Shown in pieces: positions 25,691 to 36,429 of a stretch of 64,000 nt of DNA. The DNA comes from Bidens hawaiensis (lineage: Eukaryota > Streptophyta > Magnoliopsida > Asterales > Asteraceae), in the NCBI GenBank assembly GCA_021521415.1, contig JAIQDT010000106.1, positions 3,151,001 through 3,215,000 of the forward strand. Reading direction: 5' to 3'. Each line of letters starts with the position of its first letter. The first letter of the stretch is position 1. The position numbers and the translations under genes were made by a program. The notes beneath the pieces were generated by a model, which saw only the letters and a program-made list of their open reading frames with translations, did no database searches and was not told where the DNA came from.

Positions 25691-28600
25691 CTAAAGATTC
25701 TCCACAGCTTCACCTGTTTAAGAAAACAAATTAATAACTACATAAGGCTTATCAACATATTACAAATTTAAGCGAGATTTACCATGCATTCTCTTGACAA
25801 ACAGTTTAAATTCCTTGAAGTTGTGTGTTTCAAAGAGAGCGTCATTGAGCCTAAGGTAGGTAAAAGCGGATAAATGCCTACCATCTGGATCGTTTCTCGG
25901 TTTTGCATGTTCTAATATCTTGTTATACCCTTGTCTATCATAACACGGAAGTGCATTTTCACTGGCAACTGGTATATCAGCATCCCATGCAGCATTCAAC
26001 ACCTAAAATATGTTTAAAAACTAATTATATAAAGATTAACCCCAAATTTCATCGGTCTGTATATAAGTAGGGGTGCAAATGAGCCGAGCTGCTCGCGAGT
26101 TACTCAAGCTCGGATCGATAAAAGGCTCGAAACGAGCCAAGCTTTTTCGAGCTCAAGCCGAGCCCAAGCCTCAAATAAAGCTCATTTAGTTATCGAGCCT
26201 AACCTCGAGCCTTGTGTATTTTTATGTTTTACATATTTTGGACTTTAATGCAGTAATTTCACACTGCACAGCCAAGCTCGAGCTGAGCATTGGCTAGTTT
26301 AAGGTACTACGTGAGCTCAAGCTGAGCTTAGGCTTGTTTAAGGTCTGTCTCAAATTATATAAAAATAATTAAAAATGTATATAAATTAATACATATATAA
26401 TAAACGGGCTGAGCCCGAGCCAAGCTCGAGCTTTAGAAAATGAGCTCGAAACGAGCCGAGCTCGAGCTCTCATAAGTCAAAACGAGCTGAGCTTGAGCTA
26501 GAAGAGCTCGGGCTCGACTCGTTTACACCCTATATAAGTACCTATTATATATAACTACCTACCTGCCAGACTAACCCTTCAGGGTCAGCCATTGCTTCCG
26601 GAAACCCCTCTTGCTGGTCCATCGTACGCAATTCAACACACGTAAAGTTTAAAGCAGTTTCATGCTTCTTTAACATTGAAGCAATTGGAGCATATCCATC
26701 ACGGTTAGCCCGGTTGTAAAATCCAGCTGTCAGTTCAGCTGCATGGCTGGTGGTTTTGTACCACCAATGAATACCTGATAACTGATCATCCATGAAAAAT
26801 GAAAACTTTATGTTGGTTATAACATATAATGTGATCAGTGTTGAATATATGAATAATTGACTTACCTTTACAGCAATGGGAGTGTCTTCAAAGGCTAAAT
26901 TAGCCATTGCTAGTACTTTGTCACCATGATCAATGAGATATTGAGAGTACCAATTTAGAAAAAATCTACCATACGTGCTGTCATAATCACCACCGTCACA
27001 AAAGAATTTGGTATCTTGAGGGTGAGAATTATAAGTGCCTGCATTATCAGGCGGTCTACCCCAAAACGAGTGTCCTCTTGCATCTGCAGCTTTCTGAAGA
27101 AACTTTCTTAGGTATTTATCATAGCACTGCAAGGTAAACACGGTGTGGGCTTATTAAACCTTTATTAAAATGCACAAAAAATATAAAATAAAAAATGGTC
27201 TAGAATTCATAAAACAAACTGTTACAGTTGGCACTTAAGTCTCAACAGTCAATATTTTACATAGTGCATATTACATACTATATCTACTATAGTAGTGTAA
27301 AAGTGTATTAAAGAGTTTCTGTAAACTAAGATAATTCATTAGCATTTCATTGGTGCAAAAATAGCAACTATAACAAAAGAAATATATTCTAACAGTTGCT
27401 GCAAACAGATACACCTTGAAAGACTGACCGTACATGATAACAAGAAATATATTCTTAATTATATTCAAGTGTGTGTAACTAAGATATTTCATTAACAGTT
27501 AAGAACTTCAGCTATACCTAATTCAATATATTCAAGTGTGTGTAAGTAAGACATTTCATTGACTGTGTTCAAGTGTGTGCAGGTAAACCTAGATAACTAA
27601 ATACATGCAATATAATATATATAAAAGAAAACTAAAATATATTATCAAATCTTACGGTCTAGTCCAGTTTTATATAGCCGGTTTTCGCTATAAACTGTTT
27701 GAAAATTTTGAAATGACCGACCAAAAACGACCGCAAAACTAAACCAATGACCGGTTTTGAGGTTTAAAACCAAACCGTGAACACCCCTAGTTGTTAGCTT
27801 TGACCTGAAACACTTTTTGTCTATTTCTTGAATATATTTATACATAATTAGTCTGAATACTAAATAATATATTTAGTTTGAAGTTTATCTAATTTTTCAA
27901 GTCCAAATATGGAGTAGCTTTTAACTGTTTATGCCCTGAAAATACACTTTGGGTGACTTTCCATTTCCTTTAAAGCTACCTTTTTTTTTCTACTTCATAT
28001 GTTTCACCCATTTCTTTTAAAGCTAACTTTTTGTACTTCACATGTTTCACCAGTTAAGAGATTAAACTCGACCAATTCATAAGAAAAAAAGTCAAACTTT
28101 CCATCTTCAATTACTATTCATAATCATGTAATGTCATGATGTCTAGTGGTTATATACTTATTTGTTTATATAAAGGTACCTGGAATTCACCAATACCGGG
28201 ATATTCCCAACCGTGTTTTGCAGGGTAAGACGGGTACCGCAATTCTCCACACGCTCCTAAACCAATTTCAATCTCGGTAATGCTCCCATCCTGGAAGAAT
28301 TCATCAAATTCAACTCGGAAGCTTCTCATATACTCAAAGTATACCTGCATATATTATGCACAAAACAACTTTTTATCAACTTTTAATGTTTATTTTGTTA
28401 AATGTCACAACTTTTATCAGCAAAAATCTAATACCTCAACAGCAGTACGGCCTCTCAAAACACGTTCTTTATCAATTCCCCAAGTAAGACTTTCAGGGTT
28501 TCGCCTTCCATCTCGGTCTGTGAAATAAATATCTGGATTTTCTTCACCGATTTCTTTTATCCATTTAGGCAGTGGAATATAAACATCATCACCAATGTTA

Positions 28601-31223
28601 CCTCCACACTCATGAAATGACATTACAACCTAAACACAAATCATACTTACCGTCCCTTCGATTTATAAAATAATAAAAAATTATACACACTATGGAAAAC
28701 AAACCTGTAACTTAAGATCTAATTCACGCACTATCGAAAACAGTTGCTTGTAACCTTTCCAATTATACTGTTGGGGATTGTTGGCCTCAACAATCCCCCA
28801 CCAGGTGTCAACCATTACACCATCAACATTAATTGACTTCAGCGTTCTTAACTGATTCTTTAGATCATCAGGATCAACCAGTTCACACTCCATGTTGATG
28901 ATCCCCAACTGAATTTCAAATATGTTAACAAAACAAGATGCAATGTAAAGGTTACAAGTGTTTTTAGTGTAGTGCTAATAATAATATACATTAACAGACT
29001 TACTGGTAGCATAACATAAACAGGAACATGTGGTGTGCCTGTAAAATCCCGTTCCTCTGAGACAATTTCAGTGACCTACAGAACAGAATTTATTAAGGTT
29101 AAAGTATAATCATTATGTATCGGCAAAATACCATACAAAAGCAACATACTTTATATTCTTTCTCGTAAAAGTCCCTTAACAGTTTTTTGCATATAAAAAA
29201 CCAGCAAACCTTCTATCGGTTCCCGTAAAGGTACCTTAACATTATTTTCCACAAAAAAAAAAAACAACAAAGCGGTTTCTGTTTTATCATAAAAGTCTCT
29301 TAACATTTATTGACCGTATGAAATAATGAAAACATTATTTTACAATAACAATAAAAATCATTTCTTTAGAACTTGTTCAGGTGCCAAACTCGAGCTTACA
29401 AAATCGACTCATGAGCCGAGCTTGAGTTTTAGGAAAAAAGAGCCCGAAACGAGTCAAGCTCGAGCTTTAGAAAAATAGCTTGAAACGAGCCAAGCTCAAG
29501 TTCTCATAAGTCAAAAGTACAAGCCGAACTCATTCTTACTTGAGCTCAGGTTGGGCTCGTTTACACTGCTACAATAAGTAAAAAATCACAAATTTGTTCA
29601 AATTTAATATGTGGATGGACTTTATGTTGCAAAATAATACTTTTATGCGAAAAATAATTTTGTTCAAAAAACTGTTAAGGAAACAGAAACTATATTAGGT
29701 TTATCTATTCACCATTTTGTTGATCCTAAATTTAACCTAAATAAATTCACATCACAATTTCTTAGACCACAAAAGCCTAAAACAAATTGACTTCTAAAAG
29801 TGCCTTAACATTATTCCACAAAAATAAATAAATAAAAACAACACAGTTTCTGTTCTTAACATGTTAAATCTGAAAAAAAAAATCTTAATTTTGATTGGAT
29901 GAAATAATGAAAACACTATTTTACAAATTACATCATACTAACGATAAAAATCACTTCTTTATAACTTTTTAAGGAGCCTACCTCAAGCTTTAAAAAAATG
30001 CTCGAAAGGAGACGAGTTAGAGCTTTAGAAAAGTAGCTCAAAACAAGCCGAGCTCAAGCTCCCGTAAGTCAACACAAGCCGAGCTTAATCCTACTCGTGC
30101 TTGGGTTCGACTTGTTTACACCCCTATCATTTGTCTATAATTTGTTCAGGTGCCGAGCTTGAGCTTAAAATTGCATTATAATAACAATAAAAATCATTCG
30201 TTTATAATTGTTCAGGTGTCAAGCTCGAGCTTGAAAATACGACTCATGAGCCGAGCTCAAGCATTAATAAAAAGACCTGAAACGAATCAAGCTCGAGCTT
30301 TAGTAAAATAGCTCGAAACGAGCCGAGCTCAAGCTCACGTAAGTCAACACGAGCCAAGAGTAATCCTACTCGCGCTCGGGATCAGCTGCTCATTTACACC
30401 CCTACAATAAGTAAGAAAAAAAACATCACAAATTTTGTTCAAATTTAACATTGTCTATTCTCCATGTTGTTGATCCCAAACTAAACCTAAATAATAAATT
30501 CACATCACAATTTCATAAGCCACAAAAACCTAAAACAAATTGACTCCTAAAACTAAAACTAATCACAATTGCAACAAAACACTATAATTATAATTAAACA
30601 TCACATTAGTGATTAGTTACCTGATGGTGATGATCAGAGGCACAAACTGAATCATTGAAACCAGATGATTCCGCGAGATCACTTGACGTGGACGAGATTC
30701 GAGTGTGAGAGGTTAAATTGAGCTCGAGTTCGGTTCGTTTCAAGCTCTATTTTTAAAGCTCGAGCTCGGCTCATGGATAAATTTTCAAGCTCAAGCTCAA
30801 GCTCGGCTCATTTACCATGTATCAATTATTTTTTTAATATAATTAGAATTATTTTTATATATATTTTTTATTATAATTTTATGTATAAAATAATATATCT
30901 AAAACAAATTGACTTCTAAAACTAAAACTAATCACAATTACAACAAAACACTATAATAATTATAATTAAACATCACATTCGTGATTAGTTACCTGACGGT
31001 GATGATCAGAGGCACAAATTGAATCACTGAAACCAGAGGATTCCGCGAGATCACTTGACGCGGACGAAATTCGAGTGCGAGAGGTCAAATTGAGCTTCAA
31101 ATGATGAGAACGAGGAGTGAATTGAAGTGCGGAAGGAGGTGAAAATGAGTGCCGGAAGAGAATAGCGTTTGAAGAGGTGGTTGTGGAGCATTTTAGCATA
31201 GCGTACGCGGTGGTTATCGCCAT
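25691..31223 (-). CDS. BAM2: BAM2-type plastid beta-amylase, apparently intact
   Basis: Nine minus-strand exons fit: 31223-30993, 29075-29004, 28908-28705, 28629-28435, 28344-28180, 27126-26866, 26781-26563, 26002-25783 and 25713-25691, giving 529 residues. Residues 1-77 are Ser/Thr-rich with few acidic residues ([20 protein letters not shown]...), like a plastid transit peptide. Then comes [12 protein letters not shown] and the complete glycosyl hydrolase 14 barrel. The substrate aspartate (VDTWWG), acid glutamate ([12 protein letters not shown]), inner-loop Thr (LNFTCVE) and base glutamate ([11 protein letters not shown]) are all present. The family releases maltose from starch ends in the stroma. 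Exon borders from GTP onwards match the BAM7 gene at 4.9-7.9 kb, but there is no BZR1 exon. Introns 1 and 5 are enlarged by word-rich repeats. The C-terminus, HGEAVENL, is short. Confidence 0.92.
26069..26531. mobile_element. 463-bp hAT-like MITE with GAGCTCGAG words
   Basis: A perfect 8-bp direct repeat, ATATAAGT, flanks the element (26061-26068, 26532-26539). Ends are AGGGGTGCAAATGAGCC and CTCGTTTACACCCT, which are imperfect inverted repeats. The interior is reiterated GAGCTCGAGC/AAGCTCGGCTCG around an AT-rich centre. 8-bp duplications point to a hAT transposase. It sits in the intron of BAM2 between 26563 and 26002. Confidence 0.75.
29370..30835. repeat. Array of word-rich repeats and local duplications in BAM2 intron 1
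   Basis: Blocks of GAGCTCGAGC/CGAAACGAGCCGAGC words at about 29370-29575, 29965-30125, 30150-30410 and 30715-30830 alternate with duplicated ordinary intron sequence. For example, ACATCACAATTT, CACAAAA, CCTAAAACAAATTGACT occurs at about 29750-29800 and 30490-30545, and related text again at 30900. Most blocks end in TTTACACCCCTA or similar. Repeated insertion and unequal exchange are likely. Confidence 0.65.
30540..30718 (-). pseudogene. Duplicate of the 3' half of BAM2 exon 1, inside intron 1
   Basis: The plus-strand text GTGATTAGTTACCTGATGGTGATGATCAGAGG... near 30610-30713 repeats the exon-1 end and donor at 30981-31090, with the same preceding intron sequence. The donor (GT at 30620/30619) is preserved. 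The copy ends where the exon would continue towards the start codon and runs into GAGCTCGAG words. It is a partial tandem duplicate about 370 bp from the original. It has no start codon, but could be a cryptic internal exon. Confidence 0.75.
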
Positions 31224-31332
31224 GGGAGGATGAGGTCATGGTTTCAGGTTTTGGGGATTTAAAGGAAGAAGAAGAAGATGTATCCGAGATATTGAGATCA
31301 ACGGAATTTTAAGTTTTACGTAAAGATGAATT

Positions 31333-31809
31333 TAGGGGTGGAAACGAGCTCGACTTTTTAGCTGTGATTTCAAAGCTCGAGTTTGGGGACTCACGAGCTT
31401 GGCTTGTGAGTAAGTTTCGTTTTCTGTTTGGGGACTCATCTCGTTTCATATGTATCAATTATCTTTTTTATATAATTATAATTATTTTTATGTATTTTTT
31501 TATTATAGTTTTATGTATAAAATAATATATATTGTTTAGTTATTTATATTTGTTTTTTCATAACATTATGTATGTATTAATTAATAATTATTAAATATAT
31601 TTTTTTAAAAATAATATAAATGACAGGCTCGTATAGACTCGCGATCCTGTTCGAGCTCGATAAGTAAAGCTCATGTCGGGCTCGTTTATTAAACGAGCTT
31701 ACTTTTAGGCTTGAGTTCGGGCTCAGGCTCGATTAAGCCTGACTTGACCGAGCTTTTTAACAAACCGATCTCGAGTAGCTCTCGAGCAGCTCGGCTCATT
31801 TCCAACCTA
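31333..31809. mobile_element. Word-rich element upstream of BAM2
   Basis: Ends TAGGGGTGGAAACGAGC and GGCTCATTTCCAACCTA are inverted repeats. Arms carry GAGCTCG words and the centre is AT-rich with TTATGTATAAAATAATAT, also present at 23265 and 30880. No clear target duplication remains. It begins about 110 bp upstream of the BAM2 start codon, so it may sit in or near the promoter. Confidence 0.6.
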
Positions 31810-34800
31810 TGAGTGCAACACTATCCCAACTCTAACAAGCACCGACCCAAAACTCCTCACAACTTTAGCTTTGGTTATGTTTAGCCCAAACTGATCTCTG
31901 CCAAACATTAAATTTTCAATATTATTTGCTATTGAATTGGCATATAACACAAAGGGTATTCAACTATTGGGCTAGGGTATGCTATTAAAAGCTCATATGT
32001 TGTTTAAATAAAGAGGTGCACAAAATACCGGACCGGTTCCTACCCGTATTTTACCCGCGGGTAAGACCTGGTATAGGATTTCTCCTTAAAGTCGTACCCG
32101 GAACCGGAAATAACCGGTCAAAACCCGGCCATACCCTACCCGAAACCTGAAAAAAAACCCGAAAAACCCGGTCAAATACCTTACTATAACCAGAATCGGT
32201 TTCTACATAATCGGTTTCAAACCGATTCAGTTTTTAGGTCGGGTCAGTTAACTGGTTTATTTGCCAACCACTATGGTTATAAAATTTAAAAATGGCATGT
32301 TTGTTATATTAAAATAGGGGGGCTTCAAGATCATGTAATTTGTTTAATAATTTTAGTAGGCTGATTAAGCAAACCCATGTGAAAGGATCATCGGCATGCT
32401 TACATTATGACATTTTTTTATTTTGAAAAGGAATTAATAAACTAATTAAAAGTATTCAAATATTGATCAATTATAGAAGGCCGTCAATTTTCAATATTTT
32501 CCATTTTCAATGGGGACTTCCTTTACTGAAGTCTAAAGAAGCATTAAGCAACATACTTTAGCTATTATATTAATATGCTGTTATTGTTAATTTAATAAAT
32601 GATAAAAACTTAAATTGTAGTACGTAACTACGTATGCTAGTCTTTTTATGTAATCTTGGTGTAATTAATTATGTATGCGTATGTGGGTAAAAAAAATATT
32701 TCAACTCAACATGCGTATGTGGTATATACCTTATTAAAAAGGTTATATACCTTATTAACTTTTCCCTTTTGCATGACCTAATACATAAACTTTTTTTAAT
32801 TACACCTCCAGACCACCTTACCACCCCATTAAAATAGAAATGACCCTAATAAATACGTACTATTTAAATAGTTGGCAACATTATAAAAATATTTTCTAAT
32901 CTATATTAAAATGAAATTTAAGTGAAGACTAATCAAACCCAATAGCATAAAATTCATATTTTCCTCCTAAGAATATATAACCTTTTTAATGTAGTAGAAA
33001 CAGATCATCTTTTAGGCTGTTCTCTATGATGGAGGGCATCGAAGCCCCTCCACAGTGTCACGTCAACGTCACGTGGAAAACGGTACTTCGAAGCCCTTCT
33101 CCATATCGTCCCACTATGGTTTAAAACCCCTTAGGCGCCCCTATACATACATACATACATGTGTGTGTGTGTGTGTGAGATGCAGAGAGAAGGGGCCCAT
33201 TATGCGCCGGTCATTCCAAAAGCGCCCCCACCTAACATGCCACTTGGCGGTGTGGAGCGCCCCTTTTTCCGCGCCCCATAGCGTGGAGTGTTATAGATAA
33301 AAAAATCATATTTTCTTTATGATTAAATTTGAGGATCAAACTCATATTTTACATATAATTGCACTTTTGACATATATGATATATCCCTCCTCAGACCCTA
33401 CCATAGCTTTGTTATTGGTGGGATATACTGAGTACGATGATGATGATGATGATGACGACGATGACGATGACGATGACATATATGATATATGTATACAACA
33501 AATTCCGACTCTTACCACCATTCTTCCACAAATAATAATGAAAGTTTACGAGCACTTCGATTAAAGTAATGCATAAAGGCCCAACTTGAGAAATGGGCAA
33601 GTTTTGGTCAAAGATTTTCTAAAAAAAGTTATATTTATTTGCTAAGTTTTATTATACACATATAATAAAAACAATACTATTGCACATGATATATTACATA
33701 CACCAACCCATTTATTTCTAAGTGGCACACCAAATGTATTATTGAGCACGAAACACTTATTTAAATATTTATTTAATACTAGAATTAGCAAGAAAAAAGA
33801 TCATGAGTAGGTGTTTTTTTTCTTTTATTGAACCAACAAAAAAAGAAATAGAGACATCAGCATTTACAGGGTTTGGGATGTAATCCATCTATAATCATTG
33901 ACAGATATAGTCCGGCATTAATTATGAAGCCGTTCGTGATACTCTTTTTTCTATCAGTGATGCATGTCTAGGTCAGTAGTAAAATAAAAAAAAAAGAAAA
34001 AAAAACATGAGCAAATCAACAGGATTTTTTTTACATAATCTACGTATATACACGTAAGAAGTACAAAATTTAGAAGCCAATAACGAACTAAAAACTTAAA
34101 ACTATATATTTAAATTTTTTTTGTATCCTATATAAATTTAATAATATTATAAAACGATAATCATGGAAGACAAATGAAAAGGATTTCCACAATCTACATG
34201 TAAAGCATTTGTTTTGTATTGGATTTGTTTGCCATGAATGGTAAGCACCAAAACAAAGCATTACTTTCCATGACACCAAACAATTAGCTAGCAAATTTTA
34301 AATTCAGATAAAATGCTTACAGCAGTTTTGTTTTTATTTAATTTAATTTAATTTATTTTAGCTTAATAGTTATATTTACCACTTATGTATTACCAGCTAT
34401 TCTTAACCAAATTAGCCAAATATTAATTTCATTGGCAAATTAAGATAATTTAGTTTTGTTTCATATGTATTAAAAATAAGTATGTGGGTAATTAAATATA
34501 GACATTAGATAGGTTCCAACCAATTAAATTAAAAATGTTGCATGTGTTACATGATACCTTTATTTTATTCATATACATAATTTAACTAGTAAATAATACT
34601 GAATATTTGTACAGCTGAAGTTTGCAACCCCCCCCCCCCCCCCCCCAAAAAAAAAAGAAAAAAAAAACTAGTAACCATATATACATACAACAATAAATCA
34701 TGCTTATATATATCCTTGACCCTAGCTATATTTTTTGCACGCCTTTATTCATACATTCGAGTTTCATACAACTTCATACACACACGGGTTTATCACCACA

Positions 34801-34818
34801 ACGATGATAGGTTTGGAT
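31810..34818. other. Intergenic; repeats only
   Basis: No gene is supported. A degenerate word-rich element (AGAGGTGCACAAAATACCGG at about 32014, ending near 32270) resembles the bounded one at 42977. A GC-richer block at 33010-33295 with GAAGCCCC, GGCGCCCC and GCGCCCC words may be part of another DNA transposon. A run of about 20 C at 34628-34647, followed by A-rich sequence, may be a sequencing or assembly weak point. Confidence 0.45.
33385..33474 (+). mobile_element. 90-bp RTE-type 3'-end insertion
   Basis: Only the last part of the RTE-type 3' end is present (CCCTCCTCAGACCCTACCAT ... GAGTACGATGATG with a GATGAC-rich tail). It is bounded by a perfect 16-bp duplication, GACATATATGATATAT (33369-33384, 33475-33490). 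It is a severely 5'-truncated insertion. Confidence 0.88.
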
Positions 34819-36330
34819 TTATTGCGTTATGACTTGGACTTTTGTGGACAATTCTTGGTGTTGTGCATGACAAAAATCTTTAACTGTAAATCCAACTTTT
34901 TCAAACTTTCCCTCTTCGTTGCTCTCTCGGAATTTCAAGTAATCCAAGCAAACAAATGGCTCGTAAAGTCTCATGTTCTCATTGCCCGCGACTTCATCGG
35001 GAGCCAAAATCACCTTCTCGTCTTCAAAACACCAAAAGAAAGCAATTGAAAGCCGGTTTACTGGCTTTTTTAACACGACTCTATGTTCAGATGAGACGAG
35101 CTTGTCGTTACTCCAAGCTTGCAACAAGTCACCAATATTTACAACCAACGTCCCTTCACTCGGATTAATGTCCATCCACCTCCCCTCTTGTTTTGATTTC
35201 ACTTGCAAACCTCCTATTTCGTCTTGGTACACAATTGTTATGCAACTCATATCCGTATGCATACCTAGCCCTTCTATGGTACTTTTCTTATCCTCTAAAA
35301 TGGTTGGAGGCGAATATCTGTTTATTCTTAAATGGCCGTGACAGTTTTTGAAGTCTAAATCGTAGAATCGTGTATCAAATCCATCTCCGAGGATCATTAG
35401 CACGATCTTCATAATCTTCTTTGCCAGTTCCGTCACTTTCTTCCCATATTCTTCTAATATCTCACTATAAAAACAACCAAAAATATTGTAACACTTCAAG
35501 TTAGTGACATATGCATGGCTTTTAATTAATTTACTAGAACTTTTGTTTGACATTTGAGTATATTGTCCTAAACAAATTTTGTGATCGATTTGGACAAGTC
35601 GACGGTAATAACATTATGTAAACGAGGTTACAACCGTGCATATAGAAACAAGGTTGTTAACTAGCTAGGATTTTTCACATGCGAATAAACCATCACTAAA
35701 GCTTATGAAATTGTTAATGTGACATTTTTTTTTGTTAATATTAAGCGTTTTAAAAAATCAATTGCAAATTGCAAATATAATACATAAGTATTAATTTATC
35801 AATAGTAGAACTAAATTATTAGTAAGAATGATTATATGCCCTCCAACTTATCATGCTTTTGTTTAATTAGGGGGGGTCTTATTAAACTATTTCAAAAAAT
35901 AATATTGACAAATAAAACACAAGAACAAAAGTTTAAATTAGTAAATTACCAACATCAATCCTTACCTGAATTCGTGACGATTATTTTCGAACACCACATC
36001 AACAGAATCTTGTGCCGATGAACGAAAATCTGGTCCGGAAACCCTAAAACTTTCAAAATAAGGAGATGCAATGAAATGAGGAGTGTAAGTTTTGATGGAT
36101 GAAGAAGGACCAAGTTTAAGCTTTGCTTCACTAGGAAGATCAAAGAGTTGACTAGACAAAGTTTTCATATTTTCAAAAAGATCCTTAGAGATTCCATGGT
36201 TGACAATATTGAAGAAACCCCATTGATGACAAGCTTCAGAAAGAGATGACAAAGATGAAGGTTCTAATGGCTTTGAAAGGTTTAGACTTGGGAGGTTTAG
36301 GGTTGTTTCAAAAGCAGAACTTGAAACCAT
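34819..36330 (-). CDS. 2-oxoglutarate/Fe(II)-dependent dioxygenase (gibberellin 20-oxidase-like)
   Basis: Two minus-strand exons, 36330-35966 and 35464-34819, joined at a phase-2 GT-AG intron, give 336 residues. The N-terminal DIOX_N part contains HQWGFFNIVNHGIS. The C-terminal half has the iron ligands His and Asp in GLGMHTDMS, the distal His in SSEHRVV and the 2-oxoglutarate-binding pattern NRLSIAF (Arg-x-Ser). All catalytic positions are therefore intact, and the length is usual for the family. The best remembered relatives are plant proteins labelled gibberellin 20-oxidase-like. The true substrate cannot be told from sequence, because this class also acts on other hormones and specialised metabolites. 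A TATA box lies about 85 bases upstream. Confidence 0.9.
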
Positions 36331-36411
36331 TGTTTTTGTTTAAAAAAACAAACAGTGACAAAGAAAAGATTGATTAGTCTTGTAGATTGTAGGTTATAGG
36401 TGTAGGGTTAG

Positions 36412-36422
36412 TTATATATAGG
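36412..36422 (-). promoter_or_regulatory. TATA box of the dioxygenase gene
   Basis: On the minus strand the sequence reads CCTATATATAACTA, about 85 bases before the ATG at 36330, leaving a leader of roughly 50-60 bases. Confidence 0.6.
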
Positions 36423-36429
36423 CACTAGA

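Noticed and set aside
33010..33295. GC-rich block with GAAGCCCC/GGCGCCCC words as a promoter CpG region
   Set aside because: No gene follows it; inverted words suggest part of a DNA transposon, but ends could not be defined well enough to list.
34628..34647. Run of about 20 C as a possible G-quadruplex or i-motif
   Set aside because: A homopolymer followed by A-runs is more likely a sequencing or assembly artefact or simple repeat.
34735..35341. Plus-strand open frames across the dioxygenase
   Set aside because: They are antisense shadows of the well-supported minus-strand exon.
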